In this document: positions 9,876-18,014 of the stretch, piece after piece
Position numbering within the stretch: the stretch's first letter is position 1
How the letters are laid out: the number at the start of each line of letters is the position of its first letter
From: Brevibacterium sp.
Lineage (GTDB): Bacteria; Actinomycetota; Actinomycetes; Actinomycetales; Brevibacteriaceae
Direction: 5' to 3'
Length of the DNA: 64,000 nucleotides
NCBI GenBank assembly: GCA_030457025.1
Contig: JAKDSA010000006.1
Location: forward strand, 1-64,000
Translations under genes and position numbers: made by a program
The notes under the pieces: model-generated
Databases searched by the model: none
Seen by the model: only the letters and a program-made list of their open reading frames with translations
What the model was told of the DNA's origin: nothing

Positions 9876-11279
9876 ATGAGCCACAACACGCTTGCCGACC
9901 ACAGCGCAGACGCCCTGACCAGCGGCTACGCTTCAGGGGACGTTGACCCACTCGAGGTCCTCACCGCAGTCGCGGACAGGATGGACGAATGCGAGCCCAT
10001 CATCAACGCGCTCCACCACCGTGACGATGAGCGCTCACGGACCGCGGCCGAGGCCAGCGCTCGCCGCTGGCGCGAAGGCAGATCCAGGGGCCCCCTCGAC
10101 GGAGTCCCGGTCACGATCAAGGAGAACATCGCACGCAGGGGAGTGCCGATGCCCAGCGGCCATGCCTGGGTTGAGGTGCCGGTGTCGACGCACGATGCCC
10201 CGATCACCGAACGTCTCGAGGAAGCCGGCGCGGTCATCGTCGGATCCACGACGATGCCCGACTGGGGCATGCTTTCCTCCGGTGTGTCCTCCCTGCACGG
10301 CATCACCCGTTCGCCACTGGACCCGTCCCTGACCACCGGAGGATCGAGTGCGGGCGCCGGTGCCGCGGCCGCTGCCGGTTACGGTCCCATCCACATCGGC
10401 TCCGACATCGGCGGATCGATCCGTCTGCCCTGCACCTGGTTGGGACTGGCCGGGCTCAAACCCAGCTTCGGCCGGGTCCCGCTCGACGTACCGTATTTGG
10501 GTCGCTGCGCCGGGCCGCTGGCGAGGACCATGGGTGACGTCAAGACTGCGATGGACATCATCTCTGCCCCCGACGACCGTGACTACTCCCGCCTTCCTCG
10601 GACTGCTGCAGAAGGGCCTGCCAGCCTTCCCGACTTCGACCCGAAGGGGCTGAAGGTCGGTCTCCAGCTCGATGCCGGATGCGGAGAACCCGTCACCCCG
10701 GAAATTGCTTCGGCCATCGCCGAGGCTGCCGATCGTTTCGCACGAGCCGGTGCCCTGGTCGACACGCTCGACCCCTTCATCGACGATGGGCTGCTGAGAG
10801 ATATGGACCTGTTCTGGCGTGTGCGTTCGTGGAGTGACCTGCGCGCCCTGCCCGTGGCAGAACAGGGCCTCATTCTGCCCTACATCCAGCAATGGGCTCA
10901 GGGCGGCGCCGACGTCACGGGGGTGCGGCTCATGGAGTGCTACCACAGCGTGCAGGAGATCCGGCGTCGTAGCGTCGCGGCCACAGCAGACTACGACCTG
11001 GTCATCTCGCCGGTCTCACCCGACGCGGCATTTCCGGCGGAACAGCCCATGCCCTACCCGAAGGTCGACGAACCGATGGGACACATCGGCTTCACCATGC
11101 CCTACAACATGTCAGAGCAGCCGGCAGGCACCGTCCTGGCCGGCTACACGAAGGACGGTCGGACCATCGGGGCACAGCTCACGGGACGACGGTTCGCCGA
11201 CGAACTCGTGATGGCAGCCGGATCCTGGTTCGAACAGGTTGCCGAACTGCCAGCACCGGCACGGGCTCCGAAGAGCTGA
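9876..11279 (+). CDS. Amidase signature family amidase
   Basis: A 467-residue hydrolase of the amidase-signature family (Ser-cisSer-Lys triad). The catalytic lysine lies in GVPVTIKEN, the cis-serine and nucleophile lie in TTGGSSAGAGAAAAAGYGP and GSDIGGSIRLP, followed by GLKPSFGRVP. The start at 9876 is preceded by AAAGGACGG. Its placement 50 bases behind a peptide-type importer suggests it acts on an imported amide, but it could equally be independent. GatA is unlikely because gatC/gatB are absent here. Confidence 0.9.
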   Translation: MSHNTLADHSADALTSGYASGDVDPLEVLTAVADRMDECEPIINALHHRDDERSRTAAEASARRWREGRSRGPLDGVPVTIKENIARRGVPMPSGHAWVEVPVSTHDAPITERLEEAGAVIVGSTTMPDWGMLSSGVSSLHGITRSPLDPSLTTGGSSAGAGAAAAAGYGPIHIGSDIGGSIRLPCTWLGLAGLKPSFGRVPLDVPYLGRCAGPLARTMGDVKTAMDIISAPDDRDYSRLPRTAAEGPASLPDFDPKGLKVGLQLDAGCGEPVTPEIASAIAEAADRFARAGALVDTLDPFIDDGLLRDMDLFWRVRSWSDLRALPVAEQGLILPYIQQWAQGGADVTGVRLMECYHSVQEIRRRSVAATADYDLVISPVSPDAAFPAEQPMPYPKVDEPMGHIGFTMPYNMSEQPAGTVLAGYTKDGRTIGAQLTGRRFADELVMAAGSWFEQVAELPAPARAPKS

Positions 11280-11297
11280 CGCCGTCGGCGACTCGAC

Positions 11298-12965
11298 TCA
11301 GAAGTCGAAGAACTCGACCGACAGCTTGTCTCCATCGATCTTCACGCTGCCGGAGACTGACAGTGTGTTTCCGTTGGAGAAGTAGGACGAACCGGACTTC
11401 TTACCCTGCACGGTGAAATCGAACTTGCCCGGTTCCTTGGTGAAGAACGAGCCGGTGTTCGTGTCACCGGCACCGAAATCCGCCTTCACCTTGGGCATGT
11501 CCTTCATATCCCACTTGGCGGTGTTCTTCTTGGCCAGATCGGCCAGTTTCTTATCCGAGCCACCGACAGGGATCTCCGTCGGGTCGAACTTGATGAACTT
11601 GCACTTGGGCTTGATGTCCTTGTTGTCAAAGCACTTCTTGAGCTCCTTCTCGACCTGCTTCTGAACTTCCTTCTGGAAGGCGCTCGTGGGTGCGAGGTCA
11701 AGATTGAGCGTCAGCGGGGAAGCCTTGTCGTTGCTGGGCTTATCCCCGGGGGCGAAAGCCTGAGGGAAATTCACCGCTGCCGTGTCCTTGGCCTCACTGA
11801 CCCATTTGCTCTTGGGGATCGTGAATTCGTAGTTGCCTGGGTACACAGCGAACGAGGTGGTGCCGGCCTTGGCCTTGTAGTCCTTGCCGTTGACGCTGAG
11901 TGCATCCGTGGCCGGGATATCAAGCGAGATCACGTTGAGCGCAGGGCCTGTGAGCGTCCACTTGTCGAAGAACAGGTCCTGTTTGCCGTCCTTCTTCGCC
12001 TTCAGCTCGACGTTGTACTTCGTCCCGTCGAGATCATAGGAGACGACGACTGTGCCCTTGTCGTCGTCGACCTTTGAGGACTCGACCTTAGCGTTCTCGA
12101 CCTTCGCCGAGGAGGGTTCGGTGAATTCCTTCGACAGGAGGTCCAGGTTCGTTCCCTCCGGTCGAGGTGAGGGCGCGATCTTCTCAGCGGCCGCGAAGTC
12201 GCCCTTGCTCAACGCCGACACGTAATCTTCGGCTACTTTGTCGGGCCCGTAGTTGTTCTTATTGAACGTGTTGACGACGAGGAACCCGACGAGGACGAGA
12301 ACGATGACGAGCGCCACAGCGCCCAGAGCGATGAAGAGGGGAGTCCTGCTCTTCTTCTTCTCGGGGCGGGCATCGGCCCGAGTCGCGGTCGTTGCAGGAC
12401 CGGCGAACCCGGGTGCCGGTGCCGGCTGTGGGATGGCCTGAGACTGCCCCGGGCCCGAACCTGTCCGGTGGGCATTGGGGCCGGAGCCGGTCTGGTACGG
12501 CCCGGACTGGGCGGACTGATAGGGCGAGTTCTGCGCGGGACCCGACTGGTACGGGCCGCCCGGGTAGGGCCCACCGCCCTGGTACTGGCCAGGCTGCTGC
12601 GGCCCGCTGGACGGCGGGCCGCACTGGTGCTGTCCGCCGTTGTGGGGCGGGGCCTGGTTCGAGCTGGCCTGCGACACCTCGGGACGCGGCGGCTGGTACT
12701 GCTCAGGCTGGTTGCCCTGCCTCGGCTGAGGGGGCTGATTGCTGCTGGCCTGATCGTTGGGCGAAAACGGAGGGGCCTGATCGTTCTGATCGGACGGAGC
12801 TTGTTCGGATCCGCTGGCAGGCGTCTGCGGGCCGGCGCTGCTTGTGTCCACCGAATCATCTGTCGTGTTGTCCGCCGACGTCTTCGCACCGGATCCCGTT
12901 CTGTTGTTCTCGGGAGGGTGTTTGGGAGGTGGCGGGAAATTCGGTTCGTCGTTCCCGTTGCTCAT
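11298..12965 (-). CDS. Proline-rich single-pass membrane protein with extracytoplasmic domain
   Basis: About 555 residues in three parts. A low-complexity N-terminal third is rich in Pro, Gln, Gly and Ser. A single hydrophobic helix (LFIALGAVALVIVLVLVGFLV) follows a basic stretch. The large C-terminal domain begins with a NTF2/DUF4878-like segment (DKVAEDYVSALSKGDFAAAEKI) and contains repeated Lys/Asp-rich beta-strand segments with a cysteine pair. The topology suggests a cytosolic tail and an exported domain. The start is the ATG at 12965, since GAAGGA is well spaced for it but abuts the ATG at 12977. No specific function is recognised. Confidence 0.75.
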   Translation of the reverse strand: MSNGNDEPNFPPPPKHPPENNRTGSGAKTSADNTTDDSVDTSSAGPQTPASGSEQAPSDQNDQAPPFSPNDQASSNQPPQPRQGNQPEQYQPPRPEVSQASSNQAPPHNGGQHQCGPPSSGPQQPGQYQGGGPYPGGPYQSGPAQNSPYQSAQSGPYQTGSGPNAHRTGSGPGQSQAIPQPAPAPGFAGPATTATRADARPEKKKSRTPLFIALGAVALVIVLVLVGFLVVNTFNKNNYGPDKVAEDYVSALSKGDFAAAEKIAPSPRPEGTNLDLLSKEFTEPSSAKVENAKVESSKVDDDKGTVVVSYDLDGTKYNVELKAKKDGKQDLFFDKWTLTGPALNVISLDIPATDALSVNGKDYKAKAGTTSFAVYPGNYEFTIPKSKWVSEAKDTAAVNFPQAFAPGDKPSNDKASPLTLNLDLAPTSAFQKEVQKQVEKELKKCFDNKDIKPKCKFIKFDPTEIPVGGSDKKLADLAKKNTAKWDMKDMPKVKADFGAGDTNTGSFFTKEPGKFDFTVQGKKSGSSYFSNGNTLSVSGSVKIDGDKLSVEFFDF

Positions 12966-13072
12966 CGCTGGATGCATCCTTCGTGTCTACAAGCGTGTCC
13001 TGGCGCAATTGTACTTCCCACCGCAGAGAATCGCGTGGTCAATACCAGGAAGCGGGTGCGACGTCAGCGAAA

Positions 13073-14350
13073 ATGAGAGAGATGCATACTTCTCCTCAGC
13101 CCCGAACTCATCGCCACCCGGTCCTGCTGGGACTGGTGGAGGCGTTGCGAATCGATCTCATCACCGTCCCCGCGACCTTCGTCATCGCCACCGTCTTCTG
13201 GCTCATCGGACTCGGCTCACAGCTGCCGTATTCGATCATCCCCGAGTGGGCGTTCGCCCTGTGGGGCGTCGTCCACGGGCTGAGCGTTTCGACGATGGGC
13301 TTCGATTTCTCGCTGGCACCGAGTCTGATCACACTGGGCGTGTGGTTCTTCTTCGCCGCAGGCGCCAAGCGGCTGGTCGCTGGTATCACGGAAGCGGAAT
13401 TCGACGACATCGGCGACGCGTCCTGGTGGAAGAAGATCATCGTCGCGTTGGCGACGTACGTCATCGCCTACGCCGGCCCTCTGGTCACGCTGACACTCCT
13501 GCTGGGGGAGGGGGCGCTGACGCCATTGGGCTTCCTCCGACTGGCTCTGATGCTGCTGTCCGCCTCGGCGGCCGGGTTTCTCTGGGTTCGCGGCCTCGAC
13601 GACATCCCGCGTCTGCCGGATCTTGACCACGACGCATGGGAAGTCGGCGCCCGCCTGGTCAAGAGGCTCCTGTGGGGATCGGCGTTCCTCTCCGTCCTCG
13701 TCATCGCCGCAGGCATTGTGCTGAGGTGGGACGAGCTTGCCGAATCGTTGCAGGCCTACAGTTCACCGTTGTCTGCCGGTGTCGGCCTGCTCATCATTCA
13801 GATTCTCTTCGCGCCGGGGATCCTGTTCGCGGCACTGTCGTGGGTTGGAGGCACCGGTGTGAACGTGGGGGCCGGGGATCTGAGCTCGGTGTTCCATCCT
13901 GTGCCCGGACCGGTCCCACATGTGCCGGTGCTCCAGCTGCTCGTCGGCGACTACCCGGCGTGGACGCAAGCGGCACCGGTGCTGCTCGTTCTGCTCGGAG
14001 TCCTCAGCGTCATCGTCGGTCGCGATCATGCCCGTCAGGTGATGGCAGCGTCATGGGCCGGACTCGGGATCGCTGCGGTCAAGCTCTTCGTTGTGCTCCA
14101 GATTCTGGCGATCTTCGCACGCGGAGCCATGGGGCCTTTGGGTCTTTCGGTATTCGGCCCCTCGCCGCTGACATCGGCAGTGGTCATGACCGCCTGGCTG
14201 GTGCTGGGAATGACCGGGGGGCTGGTGCTGACCAGGCTCTCCGATATGCAGGGCGGGTCGAGCACCTCCGGTGACCAGGACGGATTCGACGACGAGCCCT
14301 TCGGGGGCATTGCGGATGAGCGAGACGTCGACTATTACGACGAGGACTGA
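13073..14350 (+). CDS. DUF6350 family integral membrane protein
   Basis: A polytopic membrane protein of about 425 residues with roughly nine to ten hydrophobic spans and an acidic C-terminal tail (DERDVDYYDED). The family is actinobacterial and commonly sits just ahead of purN, as here; its function is unknown. The start is uncertain between ATGs at 13073 and 13082, neither with a strong ribosome site. Confidence 0.8.
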   Translation: MREMHTSPQPRTHRHPVLLGLVEALRIDLITVPATFVIATVFWLIGLGSQLPYSIIPEWAFALWGVVHGLSVSTMGFDFSLAPSLITLGVWFFFAAGAKRLVAGITEAEFDDIGDASWWKKIIVALATYVIAYAGPLVTLTLLLGEGALTPLGFLRLALMLLSASAAGFLWVRGLDDIPRLPDLDHDAWEVGARLVKRLLWGSAFLSVLVIAAGIVLRWDELAESLQAYSSPLSAGVGLLIIQILFAPGILFAALSWVGGTGVNVGAGDLSSVFHPVPGPVPHVPVLQLLVGDYPAWTQAAPVLLVLLGVLSVIVGRDHARQVMAASWAGLGIAAVKLFVVLQILAIFARGAMGPLGLSVFGPSPLTSAVVMTAWLVLGMTGGLVLTRLSDMQGGSSTSGDQDGFDDEPFGGIADERDVDYYDED

Positions 14351-14434
14351 GCCGAGCCGCGACGGCTGAGCCGACTTACGAGACAGGACTCGCCATGTGC
14401 GAGGCGGAGTGCTCTTCTACGCAGGCAGGGTGCC

Positions 14435-14881
14435 TCAGTTTGTGCCGGGCAGATCTTGGCCGGTCAGCTGCTTGAACCAATCGCCAAGACCAGTCTGATA
14501 TTCCGTCGTGCAGGAGAGCTGTGCCTGCTGGGTGATTGCATCGCGCACGCACTCTTCATACTTCGACTGAACGGGCCAGAGGACGACCGATGACATCGTC
14601 GAGAAGATGAGGTAGATGGCGAGCAGTCCGCCCAGAATGCCCAGAGACATGTTGCGCTTCTGCTTCGTCCTGACCACGGCGATGATGTAGCGGATCGACC
14701 ACACGACGGCGGCGATGGCGAACGCGATCGCCGCGACCTTGAACGGCAGCGGATACGTGAACGTCAGGACCGAGGCGAGGATCAGCAGGATCAGGACCAG
14801 GCCATGTCGAGCGGGCGCGGCCTGCTTCTCCTCTTCTGGAGTGGGCGCGCTTTTCTCTTCAGTATTGTTTGGAGACGTCAC
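14435..14881 (-). CDS. Small membrane protein of unknown function
   Basis: A 148-residue protein with a charged, Glu-rich N-terminus (EEKSAPTPEEEKQAAP) and about three hydrophobic segments (LVLILLILASVLTF, VAAIAFAIAAVVW, LGILGGLLAIYLIF). An exported C-terminal tail carries two cysteines (YEECVRDAI and LSCTTEYQ). It lies opposite and between DUF6350 and purN. I do not recognise the family. Confidence 0.7.
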   Translation of the reverse strand: MTSPNNTEEKSAPTPEEEKQAAPARHGLVLILLILASVLTFTYPLPFKVAAIAFAIAAVVWSIRYIIAVVRTKQKRNMSLGILGGLLAIYLIFSTMSSVVLWPVQSKYEECVRDAITQQAQLSCTTEYQTGLGDWFKQLTGQDLPGTN

Positions 14882-14988
14882 ACCGATAGTTTCTCACAGT
14901 CCACTGACAAAAGCCTTGACGGAAGCCAGAGTCTGCGTTGTTTCGGCCCCACACCGACAGCAGATGATTCAAACGTTAGAATGGGAAT

Positions 14989-15609
14989 GTGCGCATCGTT
15001 CTTCTGGCATCCGGCTCGGGTACCCTCACGCAGGCAGTCATCAACGCATTCGCTGAATCGGATCGTGGGGTCGAGATCGTCGGGGTCGGATCCGACTCGC
15101 AGACTGCGGGTGTTCTGGACCGCGCGAAAGCGCACTCAATCCCCACCTTCGTCGTGCGACCCAAAGACTGCGGCAGCCGAGAAGAATGGAACCTCCAGCT
15201 GCGCGACGCCGTCGCAGGCTTCTCACCCGACTGGGTGATCTCGGCCGGATTCATGCGGATCCTCGGTCCCGCGTTCATCGCAGCCTTTCACAACCGCATC
15301 ATCAACACGCACCCAGCTCTGCTGCCGGCATTCCCCGGCGCACACGGTGTCAGAGACGCCCTCGCCCACGGTGTGCGCATCACCGGCGGCACCATCCACC
15401 TCGTCGACTCCGGGGTCGACACCGGACCGATCATCACCCAGTTCGCGGTTCCCGTCGCCGACGAGGACACGGAGGACACGGTGCACGAACGCATCAAGAC
15501 CCAGGAGAGGACGGAACTCGTCCGTCTCCTCGCTCACCTCGCCCACCACGACCTCATCATCGAGGGGCGGCATGTCAGCGGATATGCCACCTCGGCGGCC
15601 CCGGTCTGA
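14989..15609 (+). CDS. purN: Phosphoribosylglycinamide formyltransferase
   Basis: Third step of purine synthesis: transfers a formyl group from 10-formyl-THF to GAR. The 206-residue product has the GART start [15 protein letters not shown], catalytic Asn and His in [24 protein letters not shown], and the downstream catalytic Asp in [13 protein letters not shown]. The start is GTG. It lies directly ahead of purH, and both act in the same pathway. Confidence 0.96.
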   Translation: MRIVLLASGSGTLTQAVINAFAESDRGVEIVGVGSDSQTAGVLDRAKAHSIPTFVVRPKDCGSREEWNLQLRDAVAGFSPDWVISAGFMRILGPAFIAAFHNRIINTHPALLPAFPGAHGVRDALAHGVRITGGTIHLVDSGVDTGPIITQFAVPVADEDTEDTVHERIKTQERTELVRLLAHLAHHDLIIEGRHVSGYATSAAPV

Positions 15610-15658
15610 CCCACACACCAACCGCACGAATCGGCAATCGAGCCTTCAAGGAGGACTT

Positions 15659-17242
15659 GTGACAGGAACCCGCGCGATCAAGAGAGCGCTCGTCAGCGTC
15701 TACGACAAATCGGGATTGGAGGATCTGGCTCGCGGACTGCAAGCCGCCGGTGTCCAGATCGTGTCGACCGGTTCGACCGCCGCGAAGATCGCCGAGGCGG
15801 GCGCTGCGGTCACGAAAGTCGAAGAGCTGACAGGGTTCCCGGAATGCCTCGAAGGCCGGGTGAAGACCCTGCACCCACGCGTACATGCCGGCATTCTGGC
15901 CGATTCACGCAAACCGGATCACATGAGCCAGCTCGAAGAACTCGAGATCGAGCCCTTCGACCTCGTCATCGTCAACCTCTACCCATTCTCCGAGACCGTG
16001 GCCAGCGGCGCGAACTTCGACGACTGTGTGGAGCAGATCGACATCGGTGGGCCGTCCATGGTGCGGGCCGCAGCGAAGAACCACCCGAGTGTCTCCGTCA
16101 TCACCGACCCCAGCGACTACCCGGCCGTCATCGAAGCGGCACAGGGACAGGGCTTCGACCTCGACGCCAGGCGCAGCTTCGCCGCCCGCGCCTTCGCCCA
16201 CACTGCTGCCTATGACACGGCCGTGGCCTCATGGTTCGCCGCAGAGCTTGCATCCGGCTCAGCGGATTCCGGGACCAATGAGGCAACGGCGATCGCCGGC
16301 AAGCCAGCCTTCGCCGGAGTGACCGGGGAGAAGCTGAGCGATCTGCGCTACGGCGAGAACCCTCACCAGGCAGCGGCAGTGTATTCCGATGGCACCCGTG
16401 GAATCGCCGGTGCGAAGCTGCTGGGCGGCAAGGCGATGTCGTACAACAACTACACGGACACCGATGCCGCGATCCGCGCGGCCTTCGACTTCGACCGTCC
16501 TGCTGTGGCGATCGTCAAACACGCCAACCCCTGTGGCATCGCTGTGGCCGACACCACCGCCGCCGCGCACAAGGCAGCCCACGAATGCGACCCCCTGTCC
16601 GCCTACGGTGGTGTCATCGCGACCAACCGCGAGGTCGACGCCGAACTGGCCGCCTCGATCAAGCCGATCTTCACCGAGTGCCTGGCCGCGCCGTCGTTCT
16701 CTGCCGAAGCGCTGGAGCTGCTGTCGTCGAAGAAGAACCTGCGCCTGCTCGAACTCGGCGAGGTCGATTTCGCGCCCTCGGAAATCAAACCGATCACCGG
16801 CGGATTCCTCGTTCAGGACCGTGACGGGTTCCAGGCCGACGGGGATGCCTCCGAGAACTGGACGCTGGCCGCAGGGGCAGCCGCGTCCGAGGCGGTTCTG
16901 GCCGACTTGGACTTCGCATGGAAGGCCTGCCGTGCGGTGAAGTCCAATGCCATACTCGTGGCCAAGGACGGGGCCTCCGTCGGAGTGGGAATGGGCCAGG
17001 TCAACCGAGTCGACTCCGCGAAGCTGGCTGTCGAACGCGCCGGTGAGCAGAGGGCGACCGGTGCCGTTGCCGCCTCCGACGCCTTCTTCCCCTTCGCAGA
17101 CGGACTCCAGATCCTTCTTGACGCGGGTATCAGTGCAATTGTGCAGCCCGGTGGCTCGATCCGAGATGATGAGGTTGTCGACGCGGCCGAGAAAGCCGGG
17201 ATCACGCTGTATCTGACCGGGAGCCGCCATTTCTTCCACTGA
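15659..17242 (+). CDS. purH: Bifunctional AICAR transformylase/IMP cyclohydrolase
   Basis: Last two steps of IMP synthesis. The 527-residue protein has the N-terminal MGS-like cyclohydrolase domain ([40 protein letters not shown]) and the C-terminal transformylase domain ([21 protein letters not shown], and the [11 protein letters not shown] region). The end RHFFH matches the family. The GTG start at 15659 has an AAGGAGG ribosome site six bases upstream, 49 bases after purN. Confidence 0.97.
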   Translation: MTGTRAIKRALVSVYDKSGLEDLARGLQAAGVQIVSTGSTAAKIAEAGAAVTKVEELTGFPECLEGRVKTLHPRVHAGILADSRKPDHMSQLEELEIEPFDLVIVNLYPFSETVASGANFDDCVEQIDIGGPSMVRAAAKNHPSVSVITDPSDYPAVIEAAQGQGFDLDARRSFAARAFAHTAAYDTAVASWFAAELASGSADSGTNEATAIAGKPAFAGVTGEKLSDLRYGENPHQAAAVYSDGTRGIAGAKLLGGKAMSYNNYTDTDAAIRAAFDFDRPAVAIVKHANPCGIAVADTTAAAHKAAHECDPLSAYGGVIATNREVDAELAASIKPIFTECLAAPSFSAEALELLSSKKNLRLLELGEVDFAPSEIKPITGGFLVQDRDGFQADGDASENWTLAAGAAASEAVLADLDFAWKACRAVKSNAILVAKDGASVGVGMGQVNRVDSAKLAVERAGEQRATGAVAASDAFFPFADGLQILLDAGISAIVQPGGSIRDDEVVDAAEKAGITLYLTGSRHFFH

Positions 17243-17366
17243 GAGGGCGAAGGCCCACCCGCGCCATGCCAGACGTGGGCGGGGCCCGATCGCCAAGCGC
17301 TGGATCTATTGGAAACGGCGCTACTCGAACCCCGTCCCACGCGACTGGGTCCTCCTGGCCTGCCTG

Positions 17367-17585
17367 GTGGGGATCTTCATTGCGGGAGCATGCACTGTCG
17401 TCGACTTCCGTCTGGGTGCCATCGTCTTGGCGGTTGTGCCGGCCGGGCTGGCGATGATGCGTGCGATGCCTGAGCCCTGGGATGAAGTCTGGACCAACCG
17501 CTCGAAGAGCGTCGACATTGCGACGGGACTGATCTTTGCCTTGGTTCTCGTGGCATTGGCCTTCGTCGTTCCCGAGACGCGCTGA
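17367..17585 (+). CDS. DUF3017 family membrane protein (start uncertain)
   Basis: Small membrane protein that habitually follows purH in Actinobacteria; function unknown. The given GTG start yields 72 residues with two hydrophobic spans. However, the same frame is open upstream and encodes convincing protein (RWIYWKRRYSNPVPRDW leading into the first span), so the true start is probably near 17229, overlapping the purH end. No ATG, GTG or TTG was found there in frame, only an ATT. Confidence 0.75.
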   Translation: MGIFIAGACTVVDFRLGAIVLAVVPAGLAMMRAMPEPWDEVWTNRSKSVDIATGLIFALVLVALAFVVPETR

Positions 17586-17724
17586 AGTTACCCGCAGCGC
17601 ATCTCCAGTCAGTTTGTGCATTCCCTGAGAAATGGGAGGGTTCGGTTTCACCAGGCCAGGATCAGTGGCAGGGTGGATGGTGTCGGAAGGTTCGCAAGAA
17701 CCTTTTCCATTGAAGGGAGACAGT

Positions 17725-17907
17725 ATGGGACTCGACGATCTTACAAACAAAGCCAAGGACGCCATGAATAGCGAAAAGGGTGAAGAGATCAGCGATCAGG
17801 GTCTGGATAAGGCTACTGACTTCGCCAATGACAAGACCGGCGGCAAGTTCGAAGACCAGATCAACAAGGGTCGCGACGGAGCCGACGACAAGCTTGGCAA
17901 CGAATGA
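17725..17907 (+). CDS. MT0933/Rv0909-type small protein (annotated as antitoxin family)
   Basis: A 60-residue, highly charged hydrophilic protein: GLDDLTNKAKDAMNSEKGEE, then repeats of Asp/Lys around DKATDFANDKTGGKFEDQI. This matches the MT0933_antitox family; despite that name no toxin gene is adjacent, and it looks like a CsbD-like stress protein. The ATG at 17725 has GAAGGGAG upstream. It is monocistronic with a strong hairpin terminator at 17941. Confidence 0.8.
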   Translation: MGLDDLTNKAKDAMNSEKGEEISDQGLDKATDFANDKTGGKFEDQINKGRDGADDKLGNE

Positions 17908-17940
17908 TCTTTAACCCATAGCCGCGTCCGGCATGGGAAG

Positions 17941-17972
17941 GCGCCGAGGTGAATGTGATTTCACCTCGGCGC
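17941..17972. terminator. Bidirectional rho-independent terminator
   Basis: A 13-bp perfect stem (GCGCCGAGGTGAA at 17941-17953 pairing with 17960-17972) followed by TTCTTTGT on the + strand. It lies between two convergent genes, the 60-residue protein and pcrA, so it can serve both. Confidence 0.85.
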
Positions 17973-18014
17973 TTCTTTGTGTTCGCAGGACTGTGAGAGA
18001 GGAAGCGGTGGATC

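Noticed and set aside
12392-13072. Long N-terminal extension of the DUF6350 protein
   Set aside because: The open frame antisense to the proline-rich gene is a GC-content artefact and not membrane-protein-like.
17725-17907. Toxin-antitoxin module at the MT0933-type protein
   Set aside because: No toxin gene is adjacent; the gene is alone with its own terminator and its composition is that of a stress protein.
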